Assembly: GCA_021300155.1 (NCBI GenBank)
Contig: JAJTID010000047.1
Span: 1 to 45,139 of the forward strand
Direction: 5' to 3'
Origin: Pirellula sp.
GTDB lineage: Bacteria > Planctomycetota > Planctomycetia > Pirellulales > Pirellulaceae
DNA: 45,139 nucleotides
Under the pieces are notes generated by a model. The model was not told the origin of the DNA. It worked only from the letters and a program-made list of their open reading frames with translations, and ran no database searches. This document shows positions 38,964-45,139 of this stretch, piece after piece (the stretch's first letter is position 1; the number at the start of each line of letters is the position of its first letter). A program made the position numbers and the translations under genes.

Positions 38964-39707
38964 CTAAACGGCAGCGCCTGTTAGCTTGTGGAATGCATCG
39001 GACAGGTCACCTTTGACCTGCTTCAGTTCGGCGACCGTTCCTTCAAAGACCTTGCGACCTTCGTTGATCATGATCACGCGTGACGCCATGGCTTCGACTT
39101 CTTGCAAAATGTGAGTCGAAAGAAGAATCGTTTTCGTCTCTCCCAATTTACGCATCGTGTTTCGCACTTCTCGAATTTGATTTGGGTCCAGACCGGCGGT
39201 CGGTTCGTCCAGGATCAACACGTCTGGTTCATGGAGCAGCGCCTGCGCCATACCCACCCGCTGACGGAAGCCTTTCGAAAGCTTGCTGATCGCCTTATGG
39301 ACCACTGACTTCAAGTCGCACAATTCGATGACCGCTTCGATGCGAGTGTTTTTGTAGTCAGTCGCCATCCCACGAGCGTCGGCGAAGAACTTCAACAGAC
39401 TATGCGGGGTCATGTCGGGATATAGCGGGCCGTTTTCAGGCAGATAACCCAATCGCTGCGAACCCGCGATCCGATCGCGAAACATGTCATGGCCGGCGAT
39501 TCGAGCAACCCCTTCGCTGGGGGCCAAATATCCGGTCAACATCTTCATCGTCGTGCTCTTGCCAGCCCCGTTCGGGCCGAGAAAAGCGACCAGTTCTCCC
39601 TTGTTGACTTGAAAGGAAATCTCTCTGGCAGCAGCGAAGGGTCCGTAAAACTTGGACAATCCATCCGCCTCGATCATGGCCGAAGAATTGGTGGTCGTTT
39701 CAGTCAT
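38964..39707 (-). CDS. GldA-like ABC transporter ATP-binding protein
   Basis: This is about 247 residues from ATG 39707; a TTG at 39788 would add 27 residues that do not look like the family N-terminus. Walker A is GPNGAGKS, the signature is LSKGFRQRVGMAQAL, Walker B is VLILDEPTAGLDP and the switch His is in STHIL. It is the energy subunit for the GldF-GldG fusion encoded 110 bases downstream. With DUF4340 they make one transporter operon, likely exporting or remodelling something at the cell envelope. It is transcribed divergently from the HEAT/hydrolase gene. Confidence 0.9.
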   Translation of the reverse strand: MTETTTNSSAMIEADGLSKFYGPFAAAREISFQVNKGELVAFLGPNGAGKSTTMKMLTGYLAPSEGVARIAGHDMFRDRIAGSQRLGYLPENGPLYPDMTPHSLLKFFADARGMATDYKNTRIEAVIELCDLKSVVHKAISKLSKGFRQRVGMAQALLHEPDVLILDEPTAGLDPNQIREVRNTMRKLGETKTILLSTHILQEVEAMASRVIMINEGRKVFEGTVAELKQVKGDLSDAFHKLTGAAV

Positions 39708-40101
39708 ATGGATTCCGTTTGGCAATAATTTCCAAGGATTTTTGTATTGTGGAGGGTCGAAGTATATCCAGAATGTCTGCTCAAACAACGCCTTCCGGTC
39801 TCATCGTCGTTTTTTGGAGAGAGAAGAACCGTGGAAAGTCGCCGTTCGCAAATTTCCTCCAGAAAAAGGACTTGTTTGCTCCCTTAAAAAACAACGCTAG
39901 AAATCGCGCTACGCCAGCAAGAACGAACAGGTTCATTTCCGAGCAAAGAATTTCAAAGGTTTGCGGTGGCGAAAAACACCCTCTTGGCTGCCGTCTCGTC
40001 AAAATCCTCTTGTGCTAGCCTTCGGATCTTGCTAATCGAACAGTTGCGGCACTTCGCCGCGATGCCTTGCCCAGTAGTCGTCTCGATCATGGAGGTTCCG
40101 G
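39708..40101. other. Intergenic region between divergent GldA-like and HEAT/DUF900 genes
   Basis: About 390 bases must hold promoters for both directions; none stood out. GGAGG at 40091-40095, six bases before ATG 40102, is a strong ribosome binding site and fixes the start of the HEAT gene. No RNA gene or repeat was seen. Confidence 0.5.
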
Positions 40102-43100
40102 ATGCCAGCCAATCTGCGATTCATTTGCTGCCTTTGGATGGGAGCGTTACTGATCCACACCTCACAATTCAGCAAGCAATTGCTCGGCCAAACGCGTGAC
40201 GTTCGGCCATCGATCGAATCCCAATGGCAACGTCCCAGTTGGTATGTCGCGATCTCGAATCCCTTTGGAAATTCGAACGATTCAGCCCTGTCGAGAGCAG
40301 CGGAGATTCGGGCGCTCGGCAACGAAGCCAATCGCAATATCCGAAAACTGCCGTCCATCCTGCCTCGGCTTGTGGAAGCCATCGAGGATAGCGATATCCT
40401 CGTTCGTTCGACCGCGTCCAAATCCTTAAGACAGCTATCCTTAAATCTACAGCGCCGTATTTACGCTTATCGCGATATTGGAAATTGGGCCGAACTCGAG
40501 CCCCAGTTTCGGGAAGCATATGCCAAACTGACCTACCGCCCATCCATGGCTCGGGACCAACGTGAGATCGAAAGACTTCTCGCATTGGATCCACCTAACT
40601 ATGCGAAGCGACGTCAGATCGCACGCACCAAGAGTAAATTGGCACCTCCGACAGAACGGTTCTTGGATGGGTTCTATCGATTCGATGAAGACCAGGTGAC
40701 TGAGATGTGGCAATATCTCAACGTTCACTTTGATAAGATGGATCCTGCAAACCAAAAAGCAATCCTTCGCGAATTGGTGCGATCCGCTTCTCCTCGATTT
40801 CTCGAACTGCTTTTGATCGCATCGGATCGGTACGACGACCGAGTGCTGGAGATCGTGTTGGAATCGGATTACGTCGAATCTCCCGTAGCAGCAACTTGGT
40901 TGTTGTTCTCCGCAACACCCAGTGAATCGAGTGTCCGCACTCTGATCGCCACGCAAGCTTGTAAGCCCAATATTAACGCTGAGGTTCGGGCAGGATTGAT
41001 TCAATGCCTCTGCAATAGTTCTGAATGTGAACCGAATGTGATCTCGCAAATGGTTCAAGCCTATATTGCAACTCCTCGATGTGACTGGTTACCCGATTGC
41101 TTCGATTTGGTCGTTCAGCACAAATCGGCGGTTCGTCCCAATGAGCTGCGAACGATCGTTCGCCATGCCCACAATCGACTAGCGAATGAAAGCTTGGACG
41201 CTTGGGAGAGAGGTCAAGCGGCAACGACATTGGGAGAGTTGCTTCCCGGAGATCCCTCGATTGTGGAGGCGGTGGTCCGTGAAATCGTTCGGGAGATGAA
41301 TCGGGATAGTGAGCTGTGCGTTAGTTTGTTGCATGCGCTATCTTGCCATGGAGTTGCGTGCAAAATGGCACACCCGCATTTGATTCACCTTGCGAAGTCA
41401 GACGATAACTCGTTGGCTGAAGCTTCGCTCCATGTTCTTGCCCAAACCCAAGGTCTAGACTTGTCCTCGGTAGAATATCTGGTCGAGCGCATCAGCATGC
41501 GTGATATAGATGTGACCTACAAGATTGCTGCAGCAAAAGTGCTTGCAGCAAACGCGACGATAGCCCTTCCGGTCTTAAGAGAGGAGATCGTCTCTCGGTA
41601 TCACTCGGACCAAGATGGACAACGTCTCGTCGATTTGATTTGTGCTGCAGAGTTGCTTAGGCAGCGTGATGATGAATTGGACAAAATTTGCCACCGTGTC
41701 GCGGATGATCTTTCGATTTCCATAGATGTACGGCTCGCAGCGTGGCATGCACGTGGTGTGTGTGCAACACAAACAAGTCAGCTCGCGACTCAAGTCCTAG
41801 CATGCCTAAGAGATCGACGCGAATACAACGAAATCAAGGGAGCGGCGCTTCAAACCTTGGCGACCGCTACTGGTAATTGCGCCATTCCGTTGATTTCAGA
41901 ATACACACACCATGAAGATCCGGTTCTTGCCTGCGCCGCGCGATTTGCCTACCACATGGCAGGCGAGTCCAATACATCCGTCTACCTTCTGCTCGGGTTA
42001 CTCCCCTCGGAGATGGAGGAAACGATCGAGCTGGCAATTCGAGATATCGGGCTCGCTGGTAAAAAGGCCTTGTTGGAAACACTCGACTCTCCAACAGCTT
42101 CCCATACTCAACGCCAAATTGCATTTCGAACTCTGGTATCTGCCAATCCGGTAGAGTGGGATAGATTGCTTGGCTATGTTGAGAAAGATGAAGACGGCGA
42201 CGCGTTTGCCAAATCACTTCGCATCGCCTGGAACTTTGATGACTCTGTGGTGCCCGCCTTGTTTCGCAAGTTAGAGAAGTTGCCATCCGATTCGATTGTG
42301 ACGAAAAGATTTTGGAGTCTCGCGGATGACTTTACCGATGGACTCGGCGCGGCAAGTGATGTGCAAGACTTGAGCCCATCTGCGATTCGACAATCACTCG
42401 TTAAGTCAGCCAAACAATCCTCATCCCGAGCCGCAGAATCACCTGCTGCATCTCCATCAACCGCTGCGGCAGCACCCGCGATGGCGGCCACAGCACCAGC
42501 CACGGCGGCCCCTAGTGCTCCACGGGTAGCTGCACCTGCGAAGAAAGTTGTCGAAAGTAGTGCCTCCACAGCAATGGTGCCACCCACCGAAGGTACTCGA
42601 AAAGTCGACGTCTTCTACGGCACGAACCGCCAAGTGAATCGCTTGTCCATGTTCGGCAGTCGATTGCGTTGGGGGGCTTTCGGAGTCGCTTTGGGGTGCA
42701 CGATGTTTTGCATCATTGGGTTCGCCAAGAGGCGAGCTATCGTTTATGCCATCGTCGCTCTTGTCGGCCTCATGGGCTTAACGGCCATGGCGCGCGATTC
42801 GCTCGATATGGCTTTCTGGTTTCCCCAACGCACTAAAGTTTACAACGGCGAATACTCTGATGAAGTCAAACTGGGCGTTTGCCAAGTGACGATCCCAAAG
42901 AACCATGTTCCCGGCGAACTGGAATCTCCATCCTTTTTGTTGCGAATGGAAGTGAAGTGGGATCCCGAGAAACATATCGTTTTGGCCAACACGCAGCCAC
43001 TCGAGCGCGAGGAGTTCTACTCGCAATTGCACTCGTGCATGGATCGCTCCGGTAAGAATCTATTGGTGTTCGTACATGGCTACAATGTGTCTTTTGAAGA

Positions 43101-43785
43101 CGCGGCACGTCGAACCGCTCAAATGGCATCCGACCTTGAATTCCCAGGTGCGCCTGTATTCTTCAGTTGGCCATCGCACAACGATTGGTATCGATATCCC
43201 GATGACGCGGAGAATATCCAAGCGAGTGTGAACCAGATTCGTAGTTTCCTGGAGCAGATCGCACGCGAGTCCAAAGCGGAATCGATCAACTTGGTTGCTC
43301 ATAGCATGGGTAGTGTTGGGTTAGCACAAGCGTTGGCAGGACTATCCGATCGCGAGCCTGTGTTCAACCAAGTCGTATTGGCAGCTCCCGATATCGATGC
43401 AACCGTTTTTCGAGAAGAGATCGCTCCGAAAATAACGAAGACAGCAAAACGAGTCACGCTCTATACGTCGCAAACCGATCTCGCCTTGTTGGCGTCGCGA
43501 TACTTCAATGCAGGCGATCGAGTGGGTGACTCCAGTCGAGGCGTGTTGTCGATTCCCGGCATCGAAGTGATCGACGCGACCGAGATCGACTCTAGTTTGC
43601 TGGGACATTCGTACTACGGCAGCAATATTCAAGTCCTAGACGATATTGCGAACCTATTTCGCAACAAAGCGCTCACGGATCGCAAGTACCTGGAATATCA
43701 AGCCGATGCGACGCCCCCACATTGGAGCTTCTCTCCTCAATACCGATCCGCAACGAGACCAACTAGCCCAGGTGCGGTACGCTGA
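40102..43785 (+). CDS. Exported HEAT-repeat protein with DUF900 alpha/beta-hydrolase domain
   Basis: This 1227-residue protein has an N-terminal signal sequence (residues 5-28). A long HEAT-like helical repeat region (about 60-740, with units such as LVRSTASKSLRQL and VAGKKALLETL-type helices) and an Ala/Pro linker (about 775-825) follow. The DUF900 hydrolase starts at VDVFYGTNR (about 834), is interrupted by two membrane helices with an AKRRA turn (about 855-895), and resumes at VKLGVCQVTIP (about 922). The catalytic triad is Ser1068 (AHSMGS), Asp1126 (SQTDLAL) and His1169 (LGHSYY), with HGYN as the oxyanion-side motif. By the positive-inside rule both large parts face the periplasm. Substrate unknown; HEAT repeats suggest a large protein partner. 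Confidence 0.85.
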   Translation: MPANLRFICCLWMGALLIHTSQFSKQLLGQTRDVRPSIESQWQRPSWYVAISNPFGNSNDSALSRAAEIRALGNEANRNIRKLPSILPRLVEAIEDSDILVRSTASKSLRQLSLNLQRRIYAYRDIGNWAELEPQFREAYAKLTYRPSMARDQREIERLLALDPPNYAKRRQIARTKSKLAPPTERFLDGFYRFDEDQVTEMWQYLNVHFDKMDPANQKAILRELVRSASPRFLELLLIASDRYDDRVLEIVLESDYVESPVAATWLLFSATPSESSVRTLIATQACKPNINAEVRAGLIQCLCNSSECEPNVISQMVQAYIATPRCDWLPDCFDLVVQHKSAVRPNELRTIVRHAHNRLANESLDAWERGQAATTLGELLPGDPSIVEAVVREIVREMNRDSELCVSLLHALSCHGVACKMAHPHLIHLAKSDDNSLAEASLHVLAQTQGLDLSSVEYLVERISMRDIDVTYKIAAAKVLAANATIALPVLREEIVSRYHSDQDGQRLVDLICAAELLRQRDDELDKICHRVADDLSISIDVRLAAWHARGVCATQTSQLATQVLACLRDRREYNEIKGAALQTLATATGNCAIPLISEYTHHEDPVLACAARFAYHMAGESNTSVYLLLGLLPSEMEETIELAIRDIGLAGKKALLETLDSPTASHTQRQIAFRTLVSANPVEWDRLLGYVEKDEDGDAFAKSLRIAWNFDDSVVPALFRKLEKLPSDSIVTKRFWSLADDFTDGLGAASDVQDLSPSAIRQSLVKSAKQSSSRAAESPAASPSTAAAAPAMAATAPATAAPSAPRVAAPAKKVVESSASTAMVPPTEGTRKVDVFYGTNRQVNRLSMFGSRLRWGAFGVALGCTMFCIIGFAKRRAIVYAIVALVGLMGLTAMARDSLDMAFWFPQRTKVYNGEYSDEVKLGVCQVTIPKNHVPGELESPSFLLRMEVKWDPEKHIVLANTQPLEREEFYSQLHSCMDRSGKNLLVFVHGYNVSFEDAARRTAQMASDLEFPGAPVFFSWPSHNDWYRYPDDAENIQASVNQIRSFLEQIARESKAESINLVAHSMGSVGLAQALAGLSDREPVFNQVVLAAPDIDATVFREEIAPKITKTAKRVTLYTSQTDLALLASRYFNAGDRVGDSSRGVLSIPGIEVIDATEIDSSLLGHSYYGSNIQVLDDIANLFRNKALTDRKYLEYQADATPPHWSFSPQYRSATRPTSPGAVR

Positions 43786-43827
43786 CGTCATGTACTGGAG
43801 GCTAGGCTAGGCGCAAGGCATTATACA

Positions 43828-44814
43828 ATGAGTTGGATTAAATCCTTTCAAATGGTTTTGTTTGCTCTACTAATCGTGGCTGAACGGTGCACCAACGCGT
43901 GTGCACAGGGAAAACTGCCTGAGTTGATTCGAGAGCCGATTAAAAATGATGATCAGCCGCTGCTGGAACAGCGCATGATAACATTCTTAGACATGCTAAA
44001 CCGTTTTCCAAAAAAGTATTGCGTAAAGTCAACTTACTCAAGACTGGCTGTGTTTGATGAAGACTCGAGTCGAAGCTTGTTTCCGAAGCAGGTCAGCGGC
44101 GTGCATGTCGTCGTGGTCGATGAATTGCGAAAACAATGGCGAGCAATTCAGCTCTACGAGGAAGATGGACGAGTTGACAATTATGAGGCTTATTACGACG
44201 GAAGCGTAATTTTCGAACGTCCAGGAGGCCAGAATTATTGGGCTCCGTGCCAACCCTACGGGGGAATTGTGCGAACAGTCGGATACGTCAATCCGAAAAA
44301 CTTCTACGAACTGCGCGTCAACACAATTCACGAAACGGTTCTCCCTCCGAGGTTCTTCACAGTCGATCTGGATTGTTTTGCATCAAAGTCGTCAAGAGAA
44401 ACATCGAGGGGACTGTTTGCAAGTAAAAATGGAAAGGGTCCGAATTTGAATTTGGAAGTTACATTTGACGCTCGGGCACTGCCCCTCAAGATATGCTTCA
44501 ATCCCGCGGTGATCGGCGATTTCAGTATCGAAAAACTGGGAAAAAAATTCCAAGAGTTTCCAGAGCATCTGATCTATCCATTCGTAACAGAACTCGAATG
44601 GGAAAAAGTGAAATCCGCGGAAGTCGACAGCGACATTTATGCGATACACAAATGCAGGTCGGAAGGGAAATTCGGAGCGTTTCAAGAATTCAAAGCAGAG
44701 AATTTATGGCTATTCTCTCCAGATGTCGTAGACAAGTTTTTGATAGACCCACGCAAGGAGAATAACGCACCGAGCTTGAAGGAAATTCGATTTGTTGAGA
44801 ACGTGGGCAAGTAA
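43828..44814 (+). CDS. Secreted protein of unknown function
   Basis: This 328-residue protein has a signal peptide (SFQMVLFALLIVAERCTNAC, likely cleaved after ACA at about residue 26). The mature part has no membrane helix and no motif I know. It contains mixed beta strands (VHVVVVDELRKQWRAIQLYE) and aromatic-rich stretches (GGQNYWAPCQPYGGIVRTVG). It starts 42 bases after the HEAT/hydrolase gene on the same strand, so a shared transcript is possible. Planctomycetes encode many such secreted proteins with no known family. Low similarity to neighbours in codon use is not evident. Confidence 0.72.
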   Translation: MSWIKSFQMVLFALLIVAERCTNACAQGKLPELIREPIKNDDQPLLEQRMITFLDMLNRFPKKYCVKSTYSRLAVFDEDSSRSLFPKQVSGVHVVVVDELRKQWRAIQLYEEDGRVDNYEAYYDGSVIFERPGGQNYWAPCQPYGGIVRTVGYVNPKNFYELRVNTIHETVLPPRFFTVDLDCFASKSSRETSRGLFASKNGKGPNLNLEVTFDARALPLKICFNPAVIGDFSIEKLGKKFQEFPEHLIYPFVTELEWEKVKSAEVDSDIYAIHKCRSEGKFGAFQEFKAENLWLFSPDVVDKFLIDPRKENNAPSLKEIRFVENVGK

Positions 44815-44831
44815 AACGATTCCTAGTCTTT

Positions 44832-44851
44832 AAACAAGCGAACGCTCGTTT
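44832..44851. repeat. Imperfect hairpin upstream of the REP-associated transposase
   Basis: AAACAAGCG (44832-44840) faces CGCTCGTTT (44843-44851) with one mismatch and a two-base centre. It lies 18 bases after the secreted-protein stop. It may be a 3'-end structure of that gene or a REP-like palindrome of the kind these transposases act on. Confidence 0.4.
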
Positions 44852-44886
44852 GTCGGCAGCACAAATAAAGGACAGGCAGTGTTTTG

Positions 44887-44915
44887 TTGACCAGCGTTTG
44901 TTTTTGGGGTATGAT
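44887..44915 (+). promoter_or_regulatory. Promoter of the REP-associated transposase gene
   Basis: TTGACC (44887-44892) and TATGAT (44910-44915) are separated by 17 bases, five-of-six matches to both sigma-70 elements. The start codon lies about 48 bases after the -10. Confidence 0.6.
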
Positions 44916-44963
44916 TTGGCCCGTTGGGACGATTGACGCCTCTGCAGTTCGGGAAATGAATCT

Positions 44964-45139
44964 ATGACTACGGCACGATTTCGGCTTGTGGATACGAAGG
45001 TGACTCGCTGGTATCATCTGGTTTCCAGATGCGTACGTTCCGCGTGGCTCCTCCAAGACGACGGAACCAACAATCGGAAAGATTGGATCGATCAGCGTCT
45101 CAAAGAGCTCGATCAAATTTTTGCAGTGTCCGTAGGTGG
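44964..45139 (+). CDS. REP-associated tyrosine transposase (RAYT), 3' end cut by the window
   Basis: The open frame from ATG 44964 to the edge gives 58 residues beginning MTTARFRLVDTKVTRWYHLV and continuing SRCVRSAWLL and DWIDQRLKELDQIFAVSV. This is the N-terminus of the Y1/REP transposase family as found widely in planctomycetes: the YH-x2-SRC-VR element and the RLKEL helix. The HUH metal motif and catalytic Tyr lie beyond the window. These single-strand transposases are linked to REP palindromes. The gene has its own good promoter. Confidence 0.8.
   Translation, partial: MTTARFRLVDTKVTRWYHLVSRCVRSAWLLQDDGTNNRKDWIDQRLKELDQIFAVSVG

Noticed and set aside
40000-40101. Possible CRISPR or repeat array near 40 kb
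   Set aside because: No evenly spaced repeats were found here or elsewhere in the window.

Overview
The window reads as chromosomal DNA of a planctomycete, most likely a Pirellula/Rhodopirellula-type organism. The main reasons are: an rRNA locus made of tRNA-Ile, tRNA-Ala, 23S and 5S with no 16S gene upstream (unlinked 16S genes are known from planctomycetes); a Tat-exported Gfo/Idh/MocA oxidoreductase beside a sugar-phosphate isomerase; GldA/GldF-GldG-type ABC genes with a DUF4340 protein; a non-canonical EF-G; many GTG/TTG starts; and a REP-associated tyrosine transposase of a type common in that phylum. No plasmid, phage or CRISPR signature was seen.

Layout. 1-7.4 kb (+): two tightly packed ABC export modules. 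The first is a membrane protein cut by the window edge, an ATPase and a permease. The second is a GntR/YtrA-like repressor, an ATPase and a small permease, followed by an acyltransferase-3 membrane enzyme. 7.4-9.7 kb (-): a three-gene unit of metallo-beta-lactamase-fold hydrolase, small membrane protein and Cys/Met-type PLP enzyme. 9.8-11.8 kb (-): a TolC-family outer-membrane protein with no partner genes beside it. 12.2-14.6 kb (+): a membrane PAS-GGDEF-HD protein. 14.6-15.2 kb (-): an ECF-like sigma factor. 15.5 kb (+): a 7Fe-type ferredoxin. 15.9-19.9 kb (+): the rRNA/tRNA operon with promoter, boxA, pre-23S processing stem and terminator. 20-22.6 kb: a lipoprotein (-) and a sodium:solute symporter (+). 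23-26 kb: the oxidoreductase (-), an isolated M41-like metalloprotease domain (+) and a TIM-barrel isomerase (+). 26.2-28.1 kb (+): a GAF-GAF-GGDEF protein. 28.2-39.7 kb (-): a long same-strand block of GldA-like ATPase, GldF-GldG fusion, DUF4340 protein, large TPR protein, EF-G paralogue and zinc-ribbon/TPR protein. 40.1-44.8 kb (+): a 1227-residue exported HEAT-repeat/DUF900 hydrolase and a secreted protein of unknown function. The right edge cuts a REP-associated transposase.

How the genes may work together. The strongest functional groupings are the Gld-like transporter with its DUF4340 partner, the GntR-controlled ABC module, and the rRNA operon. Two diguanylate cyclases point to c-di-GMP signalling. 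The best candidates for something little described are the Gld-like/DUF4340/TPR block, the HEAT protein whose hydrolase domain appears to be split by a membrane hairpin, the GntR gene whose operator, promoter and start codon overlap, and the EF-G that lacks the translocation residues of domain IV. All functions are inferred from reading the sequence; no database search was run.
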